64,000 nt of DNA from Flavobacterium sp. J27 (GCF_004303025.1 NZ_PJQW01000006.1:103911-167910); one strand, 5' to 3'; counted from the first letter of the stretch, positions 49,146-58,835 are shown. The notes: a model not told the origin generated them from the sequence alone. Numbers and translations: made by a program.

Positions 49146-51947
49146 CTTTGATTTTTGACATTCGGAAGGAGAAATAGTATATAAGTCTTTAAAGCATTTT
49201 GAGAAATAAGTCACTTCATTGAAACCTACAGCATAAGCAATTTCAGAAACCGTGGCACTTGAATTTTTTAATAAATCATGCGCCATTTTGAGACGTTCAT
49301 TTCTAATAAATTCTGTTGCAGAAACGCCAAATAAAGATTTTAATTTGCGATGTAATTGCATGCGACTTAAGTTGGCTTCATTTGCAAAATCTTCAGCAGT
49401 AAAATCAGGATTTGATACATTTTTATCTAAAATGGTTTCCAATCGAGTTATGAATTTTTCATCGAAAGAATCGACTACAATTTTTGTAGGTTTTAAGACT
49501 AATTCTTGACTGTATCGTTCTTGTAATTTTTTCCTTTCGTTGATTAATTGCAAGACGGTTTCAATTATAACCTCATTGTGAAAAGGTTTCGTTAAAAAAG
49601 CATCCGCATTATTTTTTAAAGCTTCTATATGACTAATTTCTGTTACTTTTGCAGTTAACAAAATAACAGGAATATGAGAGGTTAATTCATTTGATTTTAT
49701 GTTTTTGGTAAACTCAAAACCATCTATTTTTGGCATCATAACATCAGAAATAATGCAATCTGGTATTTCTTTTTGAGCTAATTGAACAGCATCTATTCCG
49801 TTTTCAGCTTCTATGATACGATACTTTTCTTCTAATAAAGATTTGAGCACGTTGCGTATCCCTTTATTATCGTCAACAATAAGTACTATTGGTTTCTCAG
49901 AGTTTGTTTTGGCTTCTATTTCTTCTGAGGAGTTCGTTTCTTTTAAATCCGAAGGTGTTATTTTTAGAGAATGAGTATTTGTTTTGTCTAAAGGAATCCA
50001 AACCAAAAAACTCAAGTTGTTATTTTCTAGTTTGGTTTCAATTTTGCCATCATAAAGAGCAACAAGTTCTTTTACTAATGCTAAACCAATACCAGTTCCG
50101 TGTTTTGATGTAGCTGTTTGATAGAAACGATCGAATAGTTTTGGAATATCTTCCGTTTTTATCCCTGAAACAGCATTGGTAACTGTCATTTTTAAGAAAT
50201 TCGTTTCAATTTTACTTTCAAATTGAATGATTTCTTCAGGGTTATTAGTATATTTAAATGCGTTTGATAATAAGTTAGTTACGATTTTTTCAAGAACATC
50301 TTTGTCTAAAAAATAGGTTTCTGTTTCGTTAGGAAAGGTGTAAAGAAATTTTTTATCCTTTTCCTTTGCTTGAAAATCAAAAGATTCAATTATAGCTTGA
50401 AGTGTTGCTGTAATATGCTCTTCTTTTAAAATAAGCTTTAAGTTACCACTATCAATTTTTGAGAGTTCTAATAATTGGTTTACCAATTCGAGCATTCGAT
50501 CTGAATTTTTTTCAATCAAGTGTAATTTTTCCAATTGTTTTTCCTGATTAATTTCCTTTTGTAAGCTTTGAACTGGACTTTTTATTAAAGTAAGAGGTGT
50601 TCTGAATTCGTGAGAAATATTGGCAAAAAAACGAGATTTTAATTCGTTTAGTTCTTTAATTTTTTGAGCTGTTTTAATTTTGTTTTTATAATATAATAAG
50701 AGGAAAATTGCTAGGGTTGTAATGAGTAAGGCAATGGCAAAGTAAATATACTTTTGTTTTTTTTCTATTTGATTTTGAGCAGATAATAAGGCTATCTTTT
50801 GCTCTTTTTTTTCGGTTTGATATTTTGTTTCTAAAGCAGAAGTTTGCAATCGATTTTCTTTTCGCATTCCATCTTCTCTTAAGTCATAAGCTAATTCATA
50901 ATACCCGCTAGATTTTTTATAATTCTCCATTTTGGAATAACAAATGGCTAAGCTGTAAATAAGACGTTCATAAGGATCTATTCCAGTTAAATTAAGAGAT
51001 TCATAAATTTGTTTTGCTTCTAATAAGTTATTAATAGCTTCTTTATATTCTTTTGTTTTTCGTCTTTGAAAGCTACCATAATACATTAAAGCACGAGCTA
51101 ATTCTAATTGGTCGTCTTGACTTCTTAAATAGTTTAATCTTTTTAATTGTTCGTTTTTAGCTTTTTCTAGATCATTTAATTCTAAATAATAAGCGGTTGA
51201 TAATAAATACAATTGTGAAATATTCCTTATGTTATCCTCTTTTGTTTGGTAATAACGAAAAGCGAGATCGATATATTTTTTTGCTTCCTCAAGTTTTCCC
51301 ATCAATTGATACACATCAGCCAAATAACTATAAATCAAATGAATCATTTCTTCTGATTTAATTTTTTGAGCAATTTGTAACGCTTCAAGCAGGAGTTTTT
51401 CTGAAATAGCAGTATTTTTCTCCGTAAATTTTAATCTAGATATTTCAGATCTTCTAATGATAGCATCTATCGTCGTTTTATTATTGATGTTATACTTTTT
51501 AGAAAGAGAATCTATTTTTAAGAATAGCGGTAAAGAAGTAGCCAATTCATTATCAAAAAAAGCGGCTAAACCTTGTGCATAGTATAGTTCAATCTGTAAT
51601 GTTTTTTTAGGATATTTTTGAGCAATAGTAGATGCAATTTCTAAATAATTTACAGTATCTTTTTCAATAATTTTTGAAGAAATTCTGAATAATTGTAGTG
51701 CTGCAATTATTTTTAAGGAATCATTTTTTTTATCTTTCACTAATAGATATCCTTGCTTGGCAAAAAGATATGCACTATCTACTTTACTGTTTTTTCTGTA
51801 AATTTCGGCTAATTCATAGTACAAATTTCCTTTTACTTCTTCAGATGATTCGTTTTGAATTTTATGCTCTAAAAGTGCAATGGTTTTATTTTGTGAATAG
51901 CCATTTATTACAATTAAGTAGAGTACTATGGAAATCCAATTTTTCAT
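49143..51947 (-). CDS. Hybrid two-component regulator with TPR sensor (cassette C)
   Basis: The 934-residue protein has a signal peptide (1-19), a TPR region (about 38-355), a coiled coil, a membrane helix (400-419), HisKA with H446 in ISHEFRTPLT, an ATPase domain with GTGIGLAL, a receiver with D735 in SDVMMP (about 686-800) and an AraC HTH (about 830-934). The G1 box reads TNAVSGI, again without DxGxG. It has the same architecture as A and B, and its nearest TGTAAC sites are in its own upstream region and in front of effector operon C. Confidence 0.92.
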   Translation of the reverse strand: MKNWISIVLYLIVINGYSQNKTIALLEHKIQNESSEEVKGNLYYELAEIYRKNSKVDSAYLFAKQGYLLVKDKKNDSLKIIAALQLFRISSKIIEKDTVNYLEIASTIAQKYPKKTLQIELYYAQGLAAFFDNELATSLPLFLKIDSLSKKYNINNKTTIDAIIRRSEISRLKFTEKNTAISEKLLLEALQIAQKIKSEEMIHLIYSYLADVYQLMGKLEEAKKYIDLAFRYYQTKEDNIRNISQLYLLSTAYYLELNDLEKAKNEQLKRLNYLRSQDDQLELARALMYYGSFQRRKTKEYKEAINNLLEAKQIYESLNLTGIDPYERLIYSLAICYSKMENYKKSSGYYELAYDLREDGMRKENRLQTSALETKYQTEKKEQKIALLSAQNQIEKKQKYIYFAIALLITTLAIFLLLYYKNKIKTAQKIKELNELKSRFFANISHEFRTPLTLIKSPVQSLQKEINQEKQLEKLHLIEKNSDRMLELVNQLLELSKIDSGNLKLILKEEHITATLQAIIESFDFQAKEKDKKFLYTFPNETETYFLDKDVLEKIVTNLLSNAFKYTNNPEEIIQFESKIETNFLKMTVTNAVSGIKTEDIPKLFDRFYQTATSKHGTGIGLALVKELVALYDGKIETKLENNNLSFLVWIPLDKTNTHSLKITPSDLKETNSSEEIEAKTNSEKPIVLIVDDNKGIRNVLKSLLEEKYRIIEAENGIDAVQLAQKEIPDCIISDVMMPKIDGFEFTKNIKSNELTSHIPVILLTAKVTEISHIEALKNNADAFLTKPFHNEVIIETVLQLINERKKLQERYSQELVLKPTKIVVDSFDEKFITRLETILDKNVSNPDFTAEDFANEANLSRMQLHRKLKSLFGVSATEFIRNERLKMAHDLLKNSSATVSEIAYAVGFNEVTYFSKCFKDLYTISPSECQKSK

Positions 51948-52014
51948 AGGATATAATTATATAGAGTAAAGTTATACAATTATACTATCAATAATTAATT
52001 TTTAATTATTGATT

Positions 52015-52035
52015 TGTAACATTTTGAATGTTACA
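52015..52035. promoter_or_regulatory. Palindromic site upstream of hybrid regulator C
   Basis: TGTAAC (52015-52020) and GTTACA (52030-52035) are inverted around a 9-nt spacer, 68 bp upstream of the regulator start. A TAAC-TTTA-type -7-like box (51967-51974) lies 41 bp away, the same distance as the TAAATTTA in front of regulator A. Confidence 0.65.
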
Positions 52036-52053
52036 CGTTTTTAAGTTTTTTCC

Positions 52054-52086
52054 GTAAAAAAAAAGAGCATCAAAGTGCTCTTTTCA
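52054..52086 (-). terminator. Terminator of the polysaccharide utilisation operon
   Basis: AAAAGAGCA and TGCTCTTTT form a perfect 9-bp stem with a 6-nt loop, followed on the minus strand by a long T run. It lies 14 bp after the GH5 stop and separates the glucan locus from regulator C. Confidence 0.88.
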
Positions 52087-52099
52087 TTCAAATTAACAT

Positions 52100-53992
52100 C
52101 TATTTTTTTATAAAAGGAATAGTTTGTTCATACATTGTAACTGTATCGGTTATTCTAAAAAGATATGTTCCAGAAGGAAAATGACTTATATTTATAGTTT
52201 TTGGAGTAGGCTGTTGTAAGTAAAGAATTTCTTGTCCAAATCCATTGAAAATAGTTATAGCTGGGTTACTCATTTTTTTACTGTATTGAAAAGAAATGCT
52301 TTCATTAGCAGGATTTGGAAAAAGTACAACTTCAGAAGAGTTGTATGTTTCTTCTTTTACGTTTATATCAGTTAATTCCATTCTTGAAGCTGAAGTAGTT
52401 GACCAATCAAAAGCTTCCCAACCTGAAACAGTTTCTCTATTGCAATTCATTCCTGAGCCAGAACCACCTTCTGAACTTACAAATTTACCATTAAACCCTT
52501 TTAATGCTATTTGTCCATTCATTTCAACCCATTCAAAAGCTTCCCAACCTGCAATGGCATTACTAGAACAAGTCATAGCGGCAGTACCATTTTGAGAATT
52601 AACATATTTTCCATTATTGCCTCTAAGAGCTATTTTGCCATCTCCAGCATTTATAACTGTAAATTTCTCCCATAAACTAACACTAGTACGATTTGCTGTA
52701 ATTGGACCTACACCATTATTGGAACATACATATTGATTGCTATTACGTAACCAAATAGTTTGATTGAATGGTTTTGAAGGAATTAGTAAATCGTGTAATG
52801 CATTTTTATAAGAAGCATTAGCTAATTTTATATTATTTATCAAACCATTTAACCAAGATTCTGTGTTGCTAGTGGAAGGTTTAGTACCTCCATATTTAAG
52901 ATAATTGGTTATGGTGTCCCATCCAGAGGTGCTATTAAAAGAATAAATAGAACGGTCTGTGTTTTGTCTTTTCCAAGCCCAAAAAGCCCAACCTACATTT
53001 TGTGTGTCATAGTCTATTCGAGCCGATTTTACCCAAGTAGCTGTATTTTCTCCAAATTCACCCGTCCATAATGGGATATTTAAATTGTTTGCCAAATTTT
53101 TTATAGTCGTTAAACTTGGGTTGGGATTACTTTCCCCTTGAGAACCATAATAATGGTTTGAAAAAACTAAGTTATTGTCCCAACGTTCTTGCATATCATA
53201 AAAGTCGCTAGAATAATAATTTCCTTCCGCAAAAATTAAATGATTGCTGTCTTCAGAACGTATTTGAGCAGTCATTTCTTTGTAAGCTTGCTTCAGTTTG
53301 TATTTTTCAGATTGAATGTCTAATTTAGGTTCGTTTAGTAAATCATAGCCTGCAATCCATTCGTTTCCTGCATAGTTTTTGTAGTGATTCGCAATGTGTT
53401 TCCAAACTTTTTTAGCTATTTCTACATTGGCCCAATTATTTCCCCAGAAAGTAACACTCGTTCCAGGATTGTCGGAATGATGGTCAGGATTTTGATAACC
53501 TGGTGCTGCATGCATACATAATATTACATAAATATTATTAGCACTTGCCCAATTAACTGCCTTGTCTAGCCAAACAAAACCATCATTTTTAACCGTATTA
53601 GAACTGCTATTCCAAAACATATTATAATGATACGGAATTCGTATTACGTTATAACCTAATTCTTTTACTCTGGCAAAATCGGCATTTGTGATGTAATTAT
53701 TTCTCCAATTAGTTTCAAAATTTTGAATTTTTGTTTCATTATTGCCCAACAAATCTTTCAAACCAGCTCGTATTTGAGAATGTGATTTTATACCGTTTTG
53801 ATCTAAATTCATCATGTAACCTTCCCACAAAAGCCAATTCCCAAAATTAACTCCTCTGAGTGTAATAGGGTTTCCCTCTTTTAAAATTTTACTTCCTGTT
53901 GCAGAAACTGTTAAACGTTGTGCATAATTTATGGCTGTACACAATAAGAGGATACTAAGCCAAATTGTCTTTTTATTTTTTAATGTTTTCAT
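52100..53992 (-). CDS. GH5 family beta-glucanase with fascin-like module and T9SS tail
   Basis: The 630-residue protein has a signal peptide (1-25), a GH5 TIM barrel (about 28-368) with acid/base E221 in YDLLNEPK and nucleophile E312 in WTGEFGEN, a fascin-like beta-trefoil region (about 407-532, repeated NGKYVNSQNG and NGKFVSSEGG units) that may bind sugar, and a type A T9SS sorting domain (555-630, FPNPANESISFQY...GTYLFRI). It should be exported to the surface or medium and cut beta-glucan chains. The 149-bp gap upstream may hold a separate promoter, but it also fits as last gene of the susC operon. Confidence 0.88.
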   Translation of the reverse strand: MKTLKNKKTIWLSILLLCTAINYAQRLTVSATGSKILKEGNPITLRGVNFGNWLLWEGYMMNLDQNGIKSHSQIRAGLKDLLGNNETKIQNFETNWRNNYITNADFARVKELGYNVIRIPYHYNMFWNSSSNTVKNDGFVWLDKAVNWASANNIYVILCMHAAPGYQNPDHHSDNPGTSVTFWGNNWANVEIAKKVWKHIANHYKNYAGNEWIAGYDLLNEPKLDIQSEKYKLKQAYKEMTAQIRSEDSNHLIFAEGNYYSSDFYDMQERWDNNLVFSNHYYGSQGESNPNPSLTTIKNLANNLNIPLWTGEFGENTATWVKSARIDYDTQNVGWAFWAWKRQNTDRSIYSFNSTSGWDTITNYLKYGGTKPSTSNTESWLNGLINNIKLANASYKNALHDLLIPSKPFNQTIWLRNSNQYVCSNNGVGPITANRTSVSLWEKFTVINAGDGKIALRGNNGKYVNSQNGTAAMTCSSNAIAGWEAFEWVEMNGQIALKGFNGKFVSSEGGSGSGMNCNRETVSGWEAFDWSTTSASRMELTDINVKEETYNSSEVVLFPNPANESISFQYSKKMSNPAITIFNGFGQEILYLQQPTPKTINISHFPSGTYLFRITDTVTMYEQTIPFIKK

Positions 53993-54141
53993 GTGTTTGT
54001 TTTGAATTAATTTTTGTTTTGATCTATTAAAAAAAGAGACAATTGACTAGTATATGTCTTATAGTATTAAATAATAGATTTCTGGATGTAATGCATTGTT
54101 CTAATTTAATTAAACGATATTTTTATTTACTTTTTTTAAGC

Positions 54142-55641
54142 TTATTCGCTTATTATTGATTGAATCGCATGAGCAGGTATTTCAATACTGATTTCTTTAT
54201 TTTGTAGGATTAATTTATACGTAATCAAATTATCCGTTTTATTCATTACTATGGTTACAATTTGTCCATTAGGATTTTTAAAAGAAGTACTTTCTAAGGA
54301 ACTTCTGCTAGTTGCTGTACTTATTCTTTTGGCATTGGGTTGGATAAATTTTGAAAAATGACCAATATAATAGTAGGATGGAGTATAAATTAATTCGTTT
54401 TTACTTAAATCCGCATGAATAGGCGCAAAGCAAAAATTTCCTACATGATTTGGACCACCGTGTTCATCTAATAGTATATTCCAATCGGTCCAACCTACAG
54501 TTCCATTATTAAAATCGTTAATCATAGCATTACCGTATTTTTCTCCATGACTCCATTTTTGATATTCCTTTGCGTTAAAGACTTCTTTGCAACCTTCTGT
54601 AAATAATAGATTTTTTGTTGGATAGGATTCATTCACAGCTTTAACATTGTCAAATTTTGGCTCGGCTCCAGTCCAAGTTTCGTACCAATGAAAACCCAAT
54701 CCCCAAACATATTTAGCCGCTTCTTTATCTTCAAAAATGGTGTTTGCACGATGAACCATTAAATCTCGATTATGATCCCAAACAATGATTTTCTTCTCTT
54801 GATAACCTTCTTTCTCCATAGTAGGACCTAAATGATTCTTCAAAAAATCTCTTTCTTCTTCAGCAGTATAAATACATGATTCCCATGTTTGTGTAGCCAT
54901 TGGCTCATTTTGTATGGTAAACCCCCAAACAGGAATATCTTCTTGCTCATATGCTTTGATAAATTTAGTATAATAAGTTGCCCAAGAAGCATAATATTTT
55001 GGTAATAATTGTCCGCCTTGAAGCATGTTTTGGTTACTTTTCATAAATGCTGGAGGACTCCAAGGACTGAAATAGAAAACAAGATTTTTTCCAATCAATT
55101 TTTGTGCTTTTTTGATTAGAGGAATTTTAAACTGCTTGTCAACAGCAATCGAAAACGTGTTTAATTGTTCGTCGTCGTCTTGTATATAAGTATAACTTGT
55201 GGAACTAAAATCACAACTATTCATATTGGTACGAATAATATTGTAATTGTTTCCATTTTTACTGTAATACGCATTTAAAAATTCTTGTTGTTTGTCTTCA
55301 CTAAGTTTAGCAAATACTTCAGCAGAAGCATCCGTAATAGCACCTCCAATTCCTAAAAAAGTTTGGAATTCTACCGCATCGTTTACAGTAATAAAAGTTT
55401 CAATTTCTTTAGGTTGTTGCGTTGTAACAAAGCTTTTCGTATCGGATAAACTTAATCGCAACGTTGTATTTTCAGCTGTGGTGTATACTTGAGCTTTTTC
55501 TATAGTTGTTTTCGTTACTTCTTGTTTTTCAATTACAGGTGCTTTTTCAGTACTAGATGAATTAGATTGCTGGCAAGAATTTGTAATTAAATTAAATAGG
55601 GCAAATATAAATAAAGGTGTTTTTTTCATTTCTATTTTCAT
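54142..55641 (-). CDS. GH30 family lipoprotein glycosidase 1
   Basis: With the start at 55641 (MKIEMKKTPLFIF) the protein has 499 residues and a lipoprotein signal (ITNSC). The GH30 barrel and side beta domain are visible: FLGIGGAITDASAEVF near the N-terminus, acid/base E246 in FTIQNEPM, FHWYETW, nucleophile E349 in LLFTEGCKE, and a C-terminal beta sandwich. GH30 enzymes of this type act on beta-1,6-glucan or beta-glucosides. It lies 1 bp after the second GH30 gene, so the two are co-transcribed. An ATG at 55662 would overlap that gene. Confidence 0.9.
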   Translation of the reverse strand: MKIEMKKTPLFIFALFNLITNSCQQSNSSSTEKAPVIEKQEVTKTTIEKAQVYTTAENTTLRLSLSDTKSFVTTQQPKEIETFITVNDAVEFQTFLGIGGAITDASAEVFAKLSEDKQQEFLNAYYSKNGNNYNIIRTNMNSCDFSSTSYTYIQDDDEQLNTFSIAVDKQFKIPLIKKAQKLIGKNLVFYFSPWSPPAFMKSNQNMLQGGQLLPKYYASWATYYTKFIKAYEQEDIPVWGFTIQNEPMATQTWESCIYTAEEERDFLKNHLGPTMEKEGYQEKKIIVWDHNRDLMVHRANTIFEDKEAAKYVWGLGFHWYETWTGAEPKFDNVKAVNESYPTKNLLFTEGCKEVFNAKEYQKWSHGEKYGNAMINDFNNGTVGWTDWNILLDEHGGPNHVGNFCFAPIHADLSKNELIYTPSYYYIGHFSKFIQPNAKRISTATSRSSLESTSFKNPNGQIVTIVMNKTDNLITYKLILQNKEISIEIPAHAIQSIISE

Positions 55642-55642
55642 T

Positions 55643-57085
55643 TTACCAAACATAAGTAGCAACTGCTCCAGCAGGAAGAACAGTGGTTACAGGTTCAGTT
55701 GAGGCATTTATATTAAAAGATTTTTGTGTGTCTGTATTATTTAAAACGACAACTACAATTTTATTATCAGGAGTTTTGTAAGCTACATTTGGTAATTCAA
55801 TAGAGTAATTGGATTGAATTCTTACAGAACCTGCTGGTACAAATTTTGAACTGTGTGCAATAATGTAATAAGCAGGATTTCTTTCGTAGTTATTTCCATC
55901 AATAGTAATGGCTCCAAGACATTCAGTACATCCACCTGGTGTATGAGGATTATTAGTTGGATCTGCGGCTAAATTCCATTGTAGTACCGTTTTGCTCCAA
56001 TTGCGTGGCGCACCAATCATTAATTCTCTAAAATGCCATTTAATATCACCAGCAAAGCTACCAGGTGCTTGAATCCATTGTTCTGTAAAATATACATTTT
56101 TATCTGGATGTGCATTATGAACCAGACTCATATTATCGATTTGTCCAGCATATAAATGAAAAGCAGAACCATCTACAAAATTTTTAGCTACAGCATCATC
56201 TAAAATTGAAATAGGATAATTTGGATGGTCTAGATTATGATCAAAAAGGATAATTTTTGTTGTAATATTGTTTGAAGCAAAAGCAGGACCAAGGTGATTT
56301 TTGATAAAATCAGCTTGTTGTGGTGCTGTCATTACCATACTAGGATTGTTGTATGGATTTTCTGGTTCATTTTGAATTGTTATGGCATCAATTGTTATAC
56401 CATTAGCTTGCATTGCCTGAATATATTTAACAAAATAATTGGCATAAGTTGCATAATAATTGGTTTGCAATTCACCACCTATAGTAGCTTGATTGGTTTT
56501 CATCCAAGCAGGAGCAGACCATGGCGAGCCTAAGATTTTAATATTGGGATTAATTGCTTTAATTTGAGTTAAAACAGGAATTAGGTTATTTAAATCTGGA
56601 GCAATAGAGAACTGATCTAAATTTACATCTGTTTGTCCGCTCGGTAAATCGTTGTAAGAGAATACAGAGGCATCCAAATCGGAAGCCCCTATACTAATTC
56701 TCAAATAACTAACACCTATACTGTTTTCTCCTGTGCCAAAAAGTTCTTCTAATAAGTTATTTTTAGCAGAAGGAGACATATTATTAATTAATTGGGCACT
56801 TCCACCAGTTAAGGAATAACCAAAACCATCCATGGTTTGATAAATAGTGTTTTCAGAAACCGTAATGGTAAAATTATTATTTTGTGTTAACGGTTGGATA
56901 CCACTACTTTGTAAGGCTATAAGACTAGATTTACTAGGTGTGGTTAAGTAAAATTTTGCATTTACACTTTCTACAGATGGTGGTGGATAGTAAGGTAAAT
57001 TTTTGTCATCGCAACTGTTCTCTGAAAGAACAATTAAAGGGATCATTATCAATTTGAATGTTTTTAAGGCAATTCGATTAAGCAT
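55643..57085 (-). CDS. GH30 family lipoprotein glycosidase 2
   Basis: The 480-residue protein has a lipoprotein-like signal (SENSC, Cys25, then DDKN), a GH30 fold with TMDGFGYSLTGGSA near residue 84, acid/base E240 in ITIQNEPENP and nucleophile E335 in VYFTEQW, and a C-terminal beta sandwich (about 405-480). The two GH30 proteins are only moderately similar and may split endo and exo activity on one glucan. It lies 15 bp downstream of the susE-like gene. Confidence 0.9.
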   Translation of the reverse strand: MLNRIALKTFKLIMIPLIVLSENSCDDKNLPYYPPPSVESVNAKFYLTTPSKSSLIALQSSGIQPLTQNNNFTITVSENTIYQTMDGFGYSLTGGSAQLINNMSPSAKNNLLEELFGTGENSIGVSYLRISIGASDLDASVFSYNDLPSGQTDVNLDQFSIAPDLNNLIPVLTQIKAINPNIKILGSPWSAPAWMKTNQATIGGELQTNYYATYANYFVKYIQAMQANGITIDAITIQNEPENPYNNPSMVMTAPQQADFIKNHLGPAFASNNITTKIILFDHNLDHPNYPISILDDAVAKNFVDGSAFHLYAGQIDNMSLVHNAHPDKNVYFTEQWIQAPGSFAGDIKWHFRELMIGAPRNWSKTVLQWNLAADPTNNPHTPGGCTECLGAITIDGNNYERNPAYYIIAHSSKFVPAGSVRIQSNYSIELPNVAYKTPDNKIVVVVLNNTDTQKSFNINASTEPVTTVLPAGAVATYVW

Positions 57086-57100
57086 AAGTATATTTTTGAA

Positions 57101-58825
57101 TTATTGTTGTACAAAAGTGTAAGTTCCAGATTGGTAATCATCATCTAAAGTTATAGTAACTACATAATTACCAGCTGATGTTATATTGTTAATGTTTGAT
57201 CCACCACCATTTGTAATAGAACCTGTTAGGGCAGTTGGAGTAGTTGAACCCATATCAAAATCCCATGGACTGATGAACTTCATATCATAGTTAGTACTTA
57301 AAGCTGTTGTAATAGTGTAGGTGTTTGGATGTTGATACGTCATAGTAAATTCATCTCGATTTTCCCATACTTGCCAATGAAACAACTTGAAATTGTAGTA
57401 TTCCCAATTTACTTTAGACTGACTAAAGTCAATTGTTAATCGTAAAGCACGATCATTAGCAATAGTTATGGCATTGGTACTTTCTGTAATAGTATTATTT
57501 CCGATTACTTTATCTGCATCTGGAGTGCTAGAATCACCAAGAGCTCCATTAATGGCATAACTAGTTCCCGAACCATTTGACTCTGAATTTAAAGAATAAT
57601 TTACTGAAGTTTGTAAAGGAATAAATTTATCTAAACTGAAAACATCTCCCGATTTATTAAATTCTTCAATCATGGTACCATTTGCAAATAGAAATAATTG
57701 GTTAGGTGTAACAATCGGATCTGGAGCCGTGTTATCGATTTCCATGTTGTAGGTGTACCCTGTTGCAGATAAGTTTAGTGTAACGAAATAATGTCCTAAA
57801 TTAGTAGATGGAATATCTTCATAGCTAAGTCCTTGAGAAGTAGCTTGGGATTCCATAATTACACGGTTTGTTGTTCCAGTAACTCTTTTTAGAAGATAAC
57901 CCCAATTTTCATTGGCACGAAACGCAAAATTTCCAGTGTTAACTAATTGTATAGAAGCTTTCCAAATGCCACCACCCTGATAGGTTAAAGGTTCATCACC
58001 ACCCCAGCCGTTATTTATTGGATCACCCACAACACTCCATTTCTCTATTTTTAATACATCATAAGTAGCATTATCTAAATCAACATTGATTCGATATTCT
58101 CCAGATTCTGTAACCGTTATTGGAATACCAGATTTTACTAAATCACCATTAGCGTTTGTCCCGTATTGATGACAAGGTAATTGTTTTTCACTGTAAAATT
58201 TATAAGTGTTACCAGCTGTCAATCGAGTATATACTTCATGTCTATTTGAAGGTGCTCCAGAGCTATTGTTCAAACGTTTTAGTGCAATAGCATTATTTAA
58301 ATCGTTATTGTTTTCTGTTGCAGTTCCTGAGATGTATAATTTAATTGGAATAATCTCGGTTGGAAATCTTTTGAATGAAATAGTACGACTTGATGCATAC
58401 ACTACTCGATCTAAACATTTCGCTTTGACTGTCCAAGTGATGTTTGCAAAATCGTCAATAGGATAGCCACTATATGATAAATATTCATCTATTGTTCTGT
58501 GAGATATTGCTAAAGAATGGTCTTTTCCAGCACTTCCAGAAGGTAATTCTAAAATTGGAGTATCAAAAGAAGTTGAACCTAAAGTGTCAAAAACAACACT
58601 ATACGTTATAGCAAAATCTGCTGAAGATGAAGCAGGAGACCAATCAAAAGTTACGGTTTCATTAGGTGCTTCTTCCTCTAGTTCTACACTTGTATTATCT
58701 GTAGGGATTATTAATTTAGCGGGAGTTAAACTCCAATTACCCAGTGGATCTAGATTGTCTTTTTCACAACCCATGAAGAACCAACTAATACTAATTAAGC
58801 AAAGTATTTTATAATAATGTTTCAT
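57101..58825 (-). CDS. SusE/SusF-like surface glycan-binding lipoprotein
   Basis: The 574-residue protein has a lipoprotein signal (FFMGC, then EKDNLD). The N-terminal SusE-type domain (about 30-150) has LIIPTDNTSVELEEEAPNETVTFDWSPAS and ITWTVKAKC. Several immunoglobulin-like or starch-binding-type beta domains follow (IWKASIQLVNTGNFAFRANENWGY; YTFVQQ at the end). It is predicted to sit on the cell surface and hold glucan for the SusCD pair. It lies 10 bp after susD. Confidence 0.88.
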   Translation of the reverse strand: MKHYYKILCLISISWFFMGCEKDNLDPLGNWSLTPAKLIIPTDNTSVELEEEAPNETVTFDWSPASSSADFAITYSVVFDTLGSTSFDTPILELPSGSAGKDHSLAISHRTIDEYLSYSGYPIDDFANITWTVKAKCLDRVVYASSRTISFKRFPTEIIPIKLYISGTATENNNDLNNAIALKRLNNSSGAPSNRHEVYTRLTAGNTYKFYSEKQLPCHQYGTNANGDLVKSGIPITVTESGEYRINVDLDNATYDVLKIEKWSVVGDPINNGWGGDEPLTYQGGGIWKASIQLVNTGNFAFRANENWGYLLKRVTGTTNRVIMESQATSQGLSYEDIPSTNLGHYFVTLNLSATGYTYNMEIDNTAPDPIVTPNQLFLFANGTMIEEFNKSGDVFSLDKFIPLQTSVNYSLNSESNGSGTSYAINGALGDSSTPDADKVIGNNTITESTNAITIANDRALRLTIDFSQSKVNWEYYNFKLFHWQVWENRDEFTMTYQHPNTYTITTALSTNYDMKFISPWDFDMGSTTPTALTGSITNGGGSNINNITSAGNYVVTITLDDDYQSGTYTFVQQ

Positions 58826-58835
58826 AATAGCTGTT

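Noticed and set aside
49143..51947. Hybrid regulator C as the regulator of the adjacent glucan locus.
   Set aside because: A terminator separates them, no TGTAACA pair was seen upstream of susC, and a DUF6377 regulator sits at the proper end of the locus. The TGTAACA sites connect regulator C with effector operon C.
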